Below, piece after piece: positions 12,201-21,888 of a stretch of 64,000 nucleotides of DNA. The stretch is from Sympetrum striolatum. Lineage: Eukaryota > Arthropoda > Insecta > Odonata > Libellulidae. How positions within the stretch are numbered: position 1 is the first letter of the stretch; every line of letters begins with the position of its first letter. The position numbers were made by a program, and so were the translations under genes. The DNA is taken from assembly GCA_947579665.1 (NCBI GenBank), contig OX388345.1, positions 70,857,454 to 70,921,453 of the forward strand, in the 5' to 3' direction. Below the pieces are notes generated by a model. That model was not told where the DNA came from, searched no databases, and saw nothing but the letters and a program-made list of their open reading frames with translations.

Positions 12201-15200
12201 ACCTTTCTATATTATGCTCGATCCAAGCATTGCATTATTGTTTATCAACAGTGAAATAAACTAACTTTGTGAATTAATAGTTGGTTAGAGTTAAAACTTT
12301 AATATAATAAGCATAATTTATCTTAATTCGCAAAGCTCTAATATCTTGTCTAGAAAAAATTCATGGTAAACAAACTTTTACTTTGAATTTTACTTTTACT
12401 ATGAATTTTTTACAAGTTAAGAAGTACCATAATGTTAACCCTGAAATGGTTTTGTTTATCTTGTCTAGATTTGACTAAACAGTAGTTTCTTTTTAATTCC
12501 AGGAAATCAACCTTGAGAACACCAAGAGGGCACTAGCATCTATTCAATCTTCCATACAACAGAAGGATGAAGAAATAGCATGGGTTGACTCATGTTGTTT
12601 GCAAATTGCTCTTCGTGGAAAGTCGGGTAAGGAAGAGCAACTCACATTCCAGACTGATAATCCGGCTGTCAAAAAAGAATGGGTTACAGGTTAGTTAAAT
12701 TACTTTGTTTTGGTCATTCAATATTGAATACATCTTAGGGGCAATAATAATAAATAGACTGCACCAAAGTTGACTGATTTTCAACATTTAAATTTAAAGG
12801 ATAAGTAGGATGGTCCTTTCTTTCGTCCTGTACAATTAATTATCATCCCTCAGTAATGATGATTGAATTATTGTTTTTAGTTTAGTAAGTCTTTTACTTT
12901 ACAATATGTTTTCCTTTATCATTATTTGTGCCCTTGAGTTTCTGATAAAAGCAGTTTTTGCAGGAGACAACTTTCATTATTTATTATTTATGTCTAAAAT
13001 ATTGCGTAACTACTTGATATATTTTATAAGAATATGTAAATCAATCCCTTTTCAACCATTTTCATAAGCTAATTTAATCATTGAAAGTGTGTGGGCTATA
13101 ATTATAATCTCTTCTAATCTCTACAGAGCTCCGTTTGGCTCAATTGGCACTGGATCCTAACAATTCACCGGCGTGGGACATTCCTGAACAAGAAAGGCGT
13201 CCTTCAACTAAGATGCCTCTCTTTGTTCGTGCTCTTCCAGTCTACAAAAGCCAACACCAAACTGAGGTAAGGAAATTATTTCACCAACTTCGTTCCTTCT
13301 TGAACTGAAGATAATGTTCATTTGAATTACTTTATATAGCTCTATTAAATAAATCTTTTATGCCTATGATCTAAGATTTTTTCGTGTAATATTAACTTCC
13401 CCTTTTTTTCTTTTAGGTGAGGTGTGGATGTTTTTACACTATCATGACTACTTCTTACGGGAGACGACGCAGGGCTGGAAGTGGTGTGACACCAAAGCCT
13501 ATGAGTTATCTTTGGGTGTGCACAAGCGATGGTGCTAGCAGTCATATTGCTGTGCTGGGCCAGGGAGGGTCAGGTGTGGGAGGAGGTCAGGCTGGACTGG
13601 CGGCGGGTGGGGTCGCTGGAGGGATACCTGGAGGTGGGCTGCTCAAGGATGTGGGTGCTTTTGACCTCGTTGAGACCAAAGTGACTGCGATGGAGTTCGT
13701 AAGGGGAGCGTACGCAACCAGTGGAGGAGAACTATCTGGGGATACTGTTTGGATGGGAACAGACAGTCGAAGGTAAATATGAATGCTATTTAATTAATTT
13801 CCTATCCAGTTGACTGAATTATCCTAGAAAGTACTTCATTTTCTTTGAGATAGCTAGTATTTCTGTATTTCAGTAAACAGTGATGCTATACTATATTTAT
13901 TATCGGTTAAGCTTTACGCAGTATTTAATGTAGCATAATACTGCGAATAGTTTCTTTACCTTCAAAGCGTCCATAAAAGAACTTAAGAGGCATTGCCAAC
14001 GCTAACATATTTTGAATATTCCACTCCTATTTGAGATTTATGATCACCTTAGGTGTAAATTTATCCCAAATTGACAGAGCTTCAACCATAATTATTTCTT
14101 TTTAATTGATTTAAATTATTTAAGAAATATAGTACATAAAGTCATACTCAATCCTAAGCGAATACTGCATTTATAGTAAGTTTTTGTTGATATAATCCAC
14201 GTTTTTTTTATTGAGTAAAAGAACCTTAAATATGGTTTATCACTATCATTATTGTAACATAAAAGGAAATAAAATTCTAATTTCTCAGTTTTTTTCATTT
14301 GTTATTTTTCAGGCTATTCATTCATTTTCTTTCATTTTTCATCTTGTTGTTTATTTGTTTCAATATAATCAAAAATTATATAGATAAATGAAACATTAGT
14401 CTAACACAGGGTTTCCCATATTTTTTCTGTAATGGAACATTTCGCAAAGCTGGGAAGTTTAACGGAACACTTAGCTTATTTTAAGGTTAGGTAATTCTAT
14501 TTGTAAAATTTTAAAAATTATTTAATTACAACCAATTATTTATTTAGTCATTATTTTTAAATATAAAACTATAATATTGTAACATAAACATAAAAATATG
14601 AATAAATAAAGCATTTAATGACTTGTATTCTCCAATTCTCCAATGAGACTACAAATTGCCGCGGAACACTTATTCAGGTCCAGCGGAACACTGGTGTTCC
14701 ACGGAACATAGTTTGGGAAACCCTGGTCTAACAAATAGCTTGATAGAATGATAACCGAGTAGTATAATTTTTGGCAAAGAAAACTTTCCACTAAATGTTT
14801 TCTCCTTTATTTCTAGGTTAATCGTCTATAATGCTCATGAGCCTGAGAAACAAGAGGAAGTGGGTAGCGGAAATCTTCCAGCTGTTGCAGTACAGATCAA
14901 ATACCACTGTGATCAAGTATTTGCCGCTCTTAGTGATGGTTCGGTGCTTCTCTTCCGGAGAGGTGCTGGAGGTGCCAACGGTGACGAGTGGGGCCTCAGG
15001 GATCCACAAATTATATCTCTTGGCACAGAACCTGTCTCATGTCTTCTGCCAATCAACGTTTGTCTTTATGCTGCTTGTGGGAAGATGGTCTGGGTGCTCA
15101 ACGCATTAACTGGAGAGATACAGGTTAGAAATCATACTCTTCTCTTAACCTTTCATTGTTCCTGTTCCTAGCTATCAATTTTAAATATTTTTGCAATATT

Positions 15201-17215
15201 TCATGAAATGTATTTTATAAGATTATTAAAAAAATATTAACAGAATTTGGGACTTGGAAACTAATGTTATAGTTTACTTGGCAAAACAATAACTACCATT
15301 AAAGAATACAAACCATGAAAGAAACATTTAGCATATTGAGCGGTAAACTGTTTTATCAATTGCATGGTGAAATTAACCTGCTTCGATGTCACAAATATTT
15401 TGGTGCATCAAAAATCATTTTAAAATGATGGTACATTCATGAAACTAGACATAAAACAAATTAATGAATGGTCAGGCTATAATTGTTTATAAATATGTAA
15501 CCCTTGTAGCAATTTATATGAAGAAGTATTTTTTAGATTAATCCATAGCTTAGTATTCAAATAAAGCATTATTTCCCATTGTTCCATGCAACTTCAGAGA
15601 AATATTAGAATGTATTAAGGTTTCTATTTTATTATTTCTTAAAAGCTTACTAAGAATATTATTAGGAAAAATCAACAGTTCTAACTGTCCATTTTTAGTA
15701 TCTAAACATTTTGCTCTTGAATACAATTCTCTTTATTTTACAAATGCTAGTAACAGAAGCATCATTCAGCTAGAAACCTAATGAAAATATTGGATCTTAA
15801 ATTCATGCCAATGAATATCAATAAGTGGAGTTTTAATTTTTCTATGGAATTTTCCTCTTGTAGAAAGTATCAATTTATTACTCAATATTTTAATTGAAAA
15901 ATTAAATAAAATATGTCATTTCCACTTGCAGAAAAGCTTCAGGGTCCAGCACGAGCACTTGGGGAGTGTCCACTTGATGGCTCATTCTGGAGTTGGCCTC
16001 TGGGTTTCCCTTCGTCAATCTTCCACTATCTGTCTTTATCACACTGAGACCTTCAAGCATCTGCAAGACATCAGTGTTGCTGCTAACGTAGCTCGCGTTG
16101 TATCTTCCTCAACTGGACGTGGTGCAGGATCTGTAACACCTGATAAAGTACATGTCACGGCACTCATGGCATGCCGAGGTCTCCTCTGGGTTGGTACCAA
16201 TGTAGGAGTAGCCCTCACAATACCTCTTCCTCGCCTTGAAGGTGTGCCCATCATCTCGGGACGAGTCAACATATCACATCATGCTCACGTTGGTCCTGTT
16301 ACCTTCCTGCTACCTCTTGGCCCAAGGCCTCCTCCACAGACTCCATCACAGCAAGATGAGTTGAAGGATAGAAGGAAACCAGCAGAACGGCAACCATCAA
16401 CAGAGAGCAATTGCAGCACTGGGTCAACTGCACAGAATTCACGTTCAAAAACCCCTGGAAGTCCTGTGGCCGTGATACGTCGAAGACCATCACCAAGAGG
16501 AGAAGGCATATCTGTTGCCGGTAGGAGAGCCTCCAAAACACTTCCACGAGGACTTGGAGGATCAGCATGGGCAGCCAGCAGCAGCTCTCAGGACTGTGAC
16601 GTTTATGGGCTTTATGGAGAGCTCATGAATGTCAGAGATTACGAAGCTGAGGGCGAAGGTAGTGCCAGCATGGGCAAAAAGGTGACAGTCGCAAGGTGCC
16701 ACAGTGTGGCAGCCACAGCATATGAAAGACTGCGTCGCTCTGACCCTGAGTTGGCAGCCATTCCAGCCAAGGTCTGCACGTTAGACAGGAGGCTACAGAT
16801 GAAGGTAGGAAGGCCACGTTCGTTGGATCTGTCCGACTGGTCTGTAGACTCCAGGTCATCCTCAGCATACACATCATCAGGCTCTGAAGAAAGTGTACCA
16901 GTGGTAGCTCTTCCTTCTGGATCATTATCACAGGATTCAGGCGTCCTCTCTAGGAAGACGAGTGAGGGTTCATCTACTGATCCTAGCCCAGTTGCCAGTT
17001 CTTCGAATGGAAACAAAGTTGCAGTAGGGCGTCAAGGTGCTGTTGGTAGTAAAGTGGTTGAGGCACCAAGGACCATAATCACTTTAATGGGTGGTAGAGG
17101 TTATATAGACTGGAGGCGAGTTAAGAGTGACAAATCAAACAAAGGAAGTCCCAGCATTGGGTGGGAGGCAAACACAAATGACGCCCACATTGTCGTATGG
17201 GAGATGAAGTTGTGA
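2902..17215 (+). CDS. Arhgef10: ARHGEF10-like Rho guanine nucleotide exchange factor, 5'-partial, 12 exons
   Basis: Joining 2902-3223, 8323-8923, 9704-10000, 10132-10224, 10675-10902, 11071-11232, 11815-12075, 12503-12689, 13127-13266, 13417-13772, 14817-15123 and 15932-17215 gives one uninterrupted frame of 1411 residues; every junction is GT-AG and in phase. Residues ~290-500 form a DH (RhoGEF) domain with the ARHGEF10 signatures [10 protein letters not shown] and [23 protein letters not shown]-like part follows (~514-763), then a beta-propeller-like region (~764-1411) ending in VVWEMKL, like the IWQ-type end of vertebrate ARHGEF10/10L. Family members exchange GDP for GTP on RhoA-class GTPases in the cytosol and act on actin and stress-fibre signalling. 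The insect copy carries long Ser-rich inserts. The first exon starts in phase 1, so the true N-terminus is missing unless translation starts at the internal ATG at 2913. ARHGEF17 is the nearest alternative, but the DH sequence fits ARHGEF10 better. Confidence 0.93.
3224..8322 (+). other. Arhgef10: Large GEF intron
   Basis: A 5.1-kb intron, GTGAGC to GCAG. Mostly AT-rich and without coding signal. A CpG-richer patch at about 4960-5340 and another at 6700-7090 stand out and could mark an internal promoter, but no TATA or initiator arrangement is convincing. A tRNA-like SINE head lies at about 7600-7660. Confidence 0.7.
7600..7660 (+). repeat. tRNA-like SINE head or degenerate tRNA relic
   Basis: An A-box-like TAGATAGCTCG is followed by a hairpin CCGCTT-TTTAAG-AAGCGG (7617-7634) in the place of an anticodon arm, then a perfect B box GGTTCGATTCC (7640-7650). 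The anticodon stem-loop length is wrong and I see no matching acceptor stem, so this is not a working tRNA gene. A tRNA-derived SINE fragment fits best; its 3' end is unclear. Confidence 0.45.
8323..8923 (+). CDS. Arhgef10: GEF exon b: linker and start of the DH domain
   Basis: Acceptor TATCTTTGCAG, donor AAC|GTGAGT. The first part encodes [19 protein letters not shown] and a Pro/Ser-rich, probably disordered linker (including [16 protein letters not shown]). The last ~20 residues begin the DH domain with [19 protein letters not shown], the conserved alpha-1 helix (CR1) in which the Glu contacts the Rho switch I region. Exit is phase 0. Confidence 0.92.
9704..10000 (+). CDS. Arhgef10: GEF exon c: DH domain core, first half
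   Basis: Acceptor ATATATTTACAG, donor AAG|GTATAT. The 99 codons run from DYKKPLEE through the ARHGEF10-typical [20 protein letters not shown] to SALADFLK. Phase 0 at both ends. Confidence 0.96.
10132..10224 (+). CDS. Arhgef10: GEF exon d: DH domain catalytic CR3 segment
   Basis: A short 31-codon exon, acceptor TTCTATTTTACAG and donor CAG|GTGAGT. It encodes [20 protein letters not shown]. The (L/M)xKPVQR motif in the DH CR3 helix is a hallmark of catalytically competent RhoGEFs. Phase 0 at both ends. Confidence 0.96.
10675..10902 (+). CDS. Arhgef10: GEF exon e: end of DH domain
   Basis: Acceptor ATCTTGACTAG, donor CTG|GTAAGT. 76 codons beginning [20 protein letters not shown], the C-terminal DH helix, followed by a long amphipathic helix ([16 protein letters not shown]) leading toward the PH-like domain. 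Phase 0 at both ends. Confidence 0.96.
11071..11232 (+). CDS. Arhgef10: GEF exon f: first strands of the PH-like domain
   Basis: Acceptor CTTTTTCCCCAG, donor GAG|GTGAGC. 54 codons with [20 protein letters not shown], the beta-strand pair of the PH-like domain shared with ARHGEF10 proteins (ITKSKxRRxxLLNxxLVC). Phase 0 at both ends. Confidence 0.95.
11815..12075 (+). CDS. Arhgef10: GEF exon g: PH-like domain with Ser/Thr-rich insert
   Basis: Acceptor TTTTTTGATTGTAG, donor TCT|GTAAGT. The exon opens with a low-complexity Ser/Thr run (about 11910-11965), then returns to conserved sequence, [20 protein letters not shown], matching the segment before the GTY motif of vertebrate ARHGEF10. The insert probably extends a PH loop. 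Phase 0 at both ends. Confidence 0.93.
12503..12689 (+). CDS. Arhgef10: GEF exon h: PH-like domain, later strands
   Basis: Acceptor TTTTTAATTCCAG, donor ACAG|GTTAGT. 62 codons plus one base, with [20 protein letters not shown] followed by strands ending [10 protein letters not shown], typical of the last PH strand and the start of its C-terminal helix. Exit phase 1. Confidence 0.93.
13127..13266 (+). CDS. Arhgef10: GEF exon i: PH C-terminal helix and link to propeller
   Basis: Acceptor TAATCTCTACAG, donor GAG|GTAAGG. Completes the codon left by the previous exon to give [20 protein letters not shown], the C-terminal PH helix in ARHGEF10 relatives, then a linker ([14 protein letters not shown]). 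Exit phase 0. Confidence 0.92.
13417..13772 (+). CDS. Arhgef10: GEF exon j: first propeller strands with Gly-rich insert
   Basis: Acceptor CCCTTTTTTTCTTTTAG, donor AG|GTAAAT. Encodes [17 protein letters not shown] (the family's LWV start of a propeller blade), then a lineage-specific Gly-rich loop of about 30 residues (13558-13650), then [14 protein letters not shown]. Exit phase 2. Confidence 0.92.
14407..14725. mobile_element. hAT-type MITE in a GEF intron
   Basis: A 319-bp element with terminal inverted repeats CAGGGTTTCCCA at both ends (CAGGGTTTCCCAAACT on the right), flanked by a perfect 8-bp target-site duplication GTCTAACA (14399-14406 and 14726-14733). An 8-bp duplication and CAGGG termini are hallmarks of the hAT superfamily. 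There is no coding capacity, so it must have been moved by a transposase made elsewhere. It sits in the intron between GEF exons j and k. Confidence 0.93.
14817..15123 (+). CDS. Arhgef10: GEF exon k: middle propeller blades
   Basis: Acceptor CTCCTTTATTTCTAG, donor CAG|GTTAGA. Encodes the blade pattern [16 protein letters not shown], then [20 protein letters not shown], equivalent to the LxxGLxDGTLxxY and VWASCG segments of ARHGEF10. Entry phase 2, exit phase 0. Confidence 0.94.
15932..17215 (+). CDS. Arhgef10: GEF last coding exon: final blades, Ser-rich insert, C-terminus
   Basis: Acceptor CATTTCCACTTGCAG; TGA stop at 17213-17215. 427 codons. The start ([20 protein letters not shown], then [20 protein letters not shown]) aligns with the last propeller blades of ARHGEF10. 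About 230 residues of Ser/Arg/Pro-rich, probably disordered sequence follow (16325-17040). The end returns to conserved sequence ([12 protein letters not shown] ... HIVVWEMKL), which closes the propeller. The insert is much longer than in vertebrate relatives as I recall them. Confidence 0.95.
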   Translation, partial: KSFRVQHEHLGSVHLMAHSGVGLWVSLRQSSTICLYHTETFKHLQDISVAANVARVVSSSTGRGAGSVTPDKVHVTALMACRGLLWVGTNVGVALTIPLPRLEGVPIISGRVNISHHAHVGPVTFLLPLGPRPPPQTPSQQDELKDRRKPAERQPSTESNCSTGSTAQNSRSKTPGSPVAVIRRRPSPRGEGISVAGRRASKTLPRGLGGSAWAASSSSQDCDVYGLYGELMNVRDYEAEGEGSASMGKKVTVARCHSVAATAYERLRRSDPELAAIPAKVCTLDRRLQMKVGRPRSLDLSDWSVDSRSSSAYTSSGSEESVPVVALPSGSLSQDSGVLSRKTSEGSSTDPSPVASSSNGNKVAVGRQGAVGSKVVEAPRTIITLMGGRGYIDWRRVKSDKSNKGSPSIGWEANTNDAHIVVWEMKL

Positions 17216-18030
17216 TCTGGCATGGTTGAAGGCAATCTGCCCACAAAAAAACTGGTGCTGTTTACAAGAAGAGAGTGAAACTAAAGCATTTAAGTGAAAT
17301 GTGCTGTTATTTTTACTCTACGAGACTATCTGGAATTGCATGTTCCAAGACTTATTCTCATTATTTATTGCTGGTGTTACACAGTTAGTTTTTTTTAAAG
17401 AAAACTGATATAAAAAATGACGGACGGGTTGTACCAAACGTTAGATTGAAGATGTTTGTATGTTTATGTGCTGGAGAAAAACATATATATTATGTGTTTT
17501 GCCTTGTGTATAGTCATGTATCCCTTTTCCCCCAGTTTCTTTCCAATTGCTTTCCCTGTAAAGAGTTTAGAATTTGAAAATCAAAAGTTTGAACTATTAT
17601 TTTCTGAATACATGTTCCTCTATATGTAAATCTCAAGTTATGCACAAAAATTCTCTTCCTCTGCAGTTATATAAGTTGTTATGAGACACTGCAGGCATGA
17701 ACTTGGATATATAAATGTTCATGTTAATTTCTGAGTTGCATTTATTTGTACCACATTAATTTATAGTCAGAGCAATTATCCAAAGTTGTGCAAGTAATTC
17801 TTGCATATATTAATTGGAAGTGTCTTGGAAGCACTCATCTGTGAAGCATATTGTTAACAGACATGCCAGTAGCATTTTAATATGTGATTCCTGCAGGAAA
17901 TATTATTCCTTTAGGTTATATGGTATGTAAATGCAATTGTCTAAAGGAATACAAAACAGCATTCGTGTGCTTGCACCAATAAGTTGAAAATGCTTATATA
18001 TATGTTTATTAAAAGAAGATTGGTTTTGTA
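17216..18030 (+). other. Arhgef10: Probable 3' UTR of the GEF gene
   Basis: AT-rich, no open frame. An ATTAAA hexamer at 18008-18013 followed by a T/GT-rich tract is the best poly(A) signal seen; the end coordinate is therefore an estimate. Later AATAAA hexamers (for example 18930) could serve longer transcripts. Confidence 0.4.
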
Positions 18031-20980
18031 AAATATGTTGTTATTTATTTCCAATTTTTTAAAATGAACCATCTGTACTACCCATATTCATCAAGTTCAT
18101 GTAGCATTGTGAATTTTTTAATTGATTAACAGTTTGCAGGTGTTTCTTTTTCTTGGCCTATCAACAAGGATACTTAGAGTCTTTGTGTAAGATATCATGA
18201 GCTAGTCCATTGATTCATTCCTCAGAGGTGGTGCTCTCCTTATAGCCATTGAGGGGTTCTAAAGAGGATGAATCGCCTTTAGATGTTCACTGGGGAGGGG
18301 GGGTTTTACCTCCTAATCCTCCTCCTCCTGACTAAACCACTTATGGTCAATGCTATAATTTTATTAAAATTACATAGCTCATTTTTCAAGAAATTTTCAT
18401 GCTGAAATTTGCCAAAGAAAAATCAAATAATTTTATTCTATACTCCTTTTATTAAAAACTTGAATGCAGATTGAAGTTGAATTAGGTGCAGTCCGACACA
18501 CAGACTGAGTCACAACATTTGTGTGCTGAAGAGAAAACAAAGCTGGTATTATTTACTTACCTGATAGGTATGAGAATGAAGGATTGTGTTATGACATTCA
18601 CCAGAGATTTATACATGGGGATTAATCCCTCTCATCCTTGTAGATGTTGAAGTGAAGGGGTTTCCAATCTGGAGTACTCATACACCTCAGCAGTTCAGGA
18701 AGCTTGTAACAGGGGTCAAGCCAAGTAGCTGGCCATTCTCTGAAAAAGAAATTCACTCTGAAAATTTAAAATCTAATTACGATGTACCTCAACATTCCAT
18801 CTCCATGACGTGCAGAGTGAGTAGAAACATAACACCTATCGTCTTTCACTTCCTTTCCTACCTTAAGCCAGAAATTGAAGATTCTTTCTGACCCTTTTTT
18901 TTTTACCTCTTTTTGGATTAATAAATATCAGACAAATTATAAGACTAATGAGAGAAATTTGTAAAAGGTCTGATGAAAATTAATCAATCTTTGCCAAACA
19001 GGAATTGTCCAACGAGATAAATCCTTGCAATGCACCCTGAACTGTAGGAAACCCTAAAAGCATCTGACTCACAAAATACAAAGACTCTTGGCAGACAAAA
19101 ATCGGATGAAATCATTCAAAGCGTTTCTAAAATAATATTAAATAACACTAAAAAGTAGAAGACCTAATTCACTGTGACAACATTCCGTAGAGAGAAGTCT
19201 ACCTTAGCTTTATTCCGTCTTGAAGGTTAGTTAGGTTTGAATACGGCTCTAATTGCAAGTGGCAAGCGAGGGAAGTAAGCTGAAAGCGAAGAAGGCGTTT
19301 AGGCAAAGGGTACAAGTAGCCATGCTCCTTTCCCATGGAAGCCAACCTGGAAATTCTGAGCTAAGGACACCTACACCTGATTTTCCCTAGGAACCTATAT
19401 ACAGTAGAATTCCGTTATAACGAGTACGGCATATAACGAGAGTTGCGTTATAGCGAGTGATTTTTTGGCCGTTGTCCGTCTCACTGCAAAAAAAAGCGCT
19501 GGTCCTTAGTCAACCCCGTTTAAGGAAAAGTGGAGCGTCCCTGACTCGCTCTTCATCACCCCAATTCTATCCCTGACCTGAGGAAAATAAACAATCAGGA
19601 AAAGTCTTCAAGGACACAAATCATCTTGTGAGAGTTTTAATCACATATCCATGCTAAATGAACAAACGGGTCATCTCCTCAGGACCTAAGAAAAGAAAGC
19701 TCAGACCTAAAATATTATTTTACGGCGAAAATTATTCTCAATTGAACGTAATCGTGGGCTTCTGCGATTCTAAGAGTATCTCTCTAACCTTTTCCAAGCT
19801 CTAAATCCACAGATAACCCCGAAAGCCCAAAATAATCGCACTTTTCCCTCAGGACATAAGAACAAAAGGGTCCAGAAAATGAGAGCAAATGCTTTTTCAG
19901 AAGTTAAAAGTAAACTAAAGAATCTAAAAAACAAAATTCCAAAGTTTCGTGGAAAAATCTCCACCCATATGGCCGTAATAGACCATCAAAAATCGTAATT
20001 TTCTGCAGATTTCCCAACTTTTTTTCCCACGGTGCATTATAGGTAGGCGGGCAATTTGAATCTTCAAACAGTGTTTTAGCTTAGTTTGTGCATTGCGAAA
20101 GCATGGAAACGTCAATTTTAGTGATCTTTATTTTCGTATTCAGTAAATAATCCAGAACAAATGCATTTATTATGATATTTGGATTATATCTATGTATAAA
20201 TAAAGCTAATTTTCTATTATTATTTTCATTTATTTTATGGTTTTAGATACAACCCAATTCAATGATAAATTATTTACTTAAATAATGTGATCTCATTATC
20301 AGTACAAAGCAATGTTAAGCAAAAGACTTTCTTAATAATTAATTAGAGATATCATGTTGGATGTATTATGAAATTACAAGATTGGTATTTGATAAATCAA
20401 AGGCCTAATGTTCTAAATTATTTATAAACTGTTGAATAATTTTACAATTGCCAAAAAAGGGGAATTTAAGTCATATTATGAATAAAAAGACATTCATTAA
20501 TTTGAGTTATGCATGAAAAGTCAAGCCTAAAATTTTCATAGAGAAAATAGTAAAACCATGCCAAGTTACATCTAGATATGTAAAAGGAAAATATTACACA
20601 CTATTATTAAACAAAAAATTAATTTATAAAGACCTTTATTCTTCCATTGGCGGTAAGGAAGCATTGGATAAAAACCACCACTGCAGCAGCAATAAGCAGA
20701 ATGAGTTTCAGCTATTGAGTGTGAACTATCTCTCAAAAGTGCGTGTCAATTTTTATTTCATCCTACCAATTTCATCAGGTACCCAACACGAATCACAAAT
20801 ACTACCGTATTTATTATAAGATTTTAACCTTTATTTTATGTTTATATTTCATCTACTACTTTCGCACGCTTCCAAATTAGCTGTAAATCTTGCCTCTATG
20901 AGTATTAGAGGCCAAGAGAAAATAATAATATTAATATCTTTAAATGTTTCGCTTTAGTTTCCATTTCAAATTTCGTGCAG
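18031..20980. other. Intergenic stretch, no gene supported
   Basis: AT-rich. An 80-codon open frame at 18652-18891 has no recognisable family or splice context. A pogo/Tc1-like end lies at 19402. Nothing else is supported. Confidence 0.5.
19402..19480 (+). mobile_element. pogo/Tc1-like transposon end fragment
   Basis: Sequence starting CAGTAGAATTCCGTTATAAC directly after a TA dinucleotide, with the motif TATAACGAG recurring three times within 50 bp (third copy TATAGCGAG). This resembles the ends of pogo/Tigger-like elements, which insert at TA. I could not find the opposite terminus in the window, so length and integrity are unknown; the end coordinate is a guess. Confidence 0.45.
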
Positions 20981-21028
20981 CAGGTGAAGTCGTCTTCCAT
21001 TGTCACTCACGTGATTTGTGGAGGAATC

Positions 21029-21888
21029 ATGGGAGGTAGGACCACGAGGTCGAGGTAAGTATCAGGACCGAAATTAATTTTAGAATATATGTATAATCTT
21101 TCAAATCGATGCATTGCATTTTTCTAATTTTCGATAGAATTAAGGAAGATCACGATGTTGATATGTGAAAGGAGTTTTAAAGATCTCTAGGAAATGAGGA
21201 GAAGTTATAACGAAGTGACAGCACCAGGGTAGAGGAAAGGAAAGGCTAATGGAGGTGTGTGAAAAGCTGACTCGCTGAATTACTGGAAACTGCAGCGGAT
21301 ACGATGGAGATATTTGGAACAGGTTAGTGTAGATATTAGGAGCTGTTTTGATTTATTGAGGTGTGGTCCCTAACGTTAATATCGTCTTTGGGTTAAACTC
21401 TTCTATGGAGGCTTTGCGTGCTAGTCTGGCAAACTGTGAAGCCATCTCCGAGTGAAGACTTCAACGTTGTATTAGATGTCAGACTTTTTAAAGTGAGAGT
21501 GGTGTTTTAAGACCGTAGTCAATATTTATCCAGCACCGGTTATTATTATTTTCATCATAATTGTGGCCCTCAGTTCCTCTGATTGGAATTATTCTAATAA
21601 TCTTTTCAAAACAAAGGAATTTTTACGTATATAGTGGATAAGAGTTTTGGTGGCTGACATCTAATATGTTTTCTTCTACTAGATTTAGAACCTTGCTTTA
21701 CAACTTCTGCTTCGTGTGGCAGAAGAGATACTTGTCTTCGGAGGCTACGAAGTGCAGCAGTGGTTGAGTTGCTGGAAAGCGTTGGCCAAAGAAGAGTTTG
21801 CTGCCGAGATTTCGTATACCTTAAAAAGAACGATGGAGCACTGGAGGAACGAGCATTGGACTTTAAACTTAGATTCTTCTTCAGGTAG
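21029..21888 (+). other. Candidate two-exon small gene (63 codons), unrecognised
   Basis: ATG at 21029 opens MGGRTTRSR and runs to a strong donor, GAG|GTAAGT, at 21054. A plausible acceptor, TTCTGCTTCGTGTGGCAG, at 21722 continues in phase as DTCLRRLRSAAVVELLESV and on to a TAG at 21886-21888. The second exon has an overlapping open frame, so the frame choice is not secure, and I recognise no domain. A TCACGTGA palindrome (E-box type) sits at about 21006. It could be a non-coding transcript. Confidence 0.2.

Noticed and set aside
20640..20710. - strand hydrophobic stretch LKLILLIAAAVVVFI resembling a tail anchor
   Set aside because: A TAG stop lies directly upstream in frame and could only be bypassed by a weak acceptor; no partner exon.
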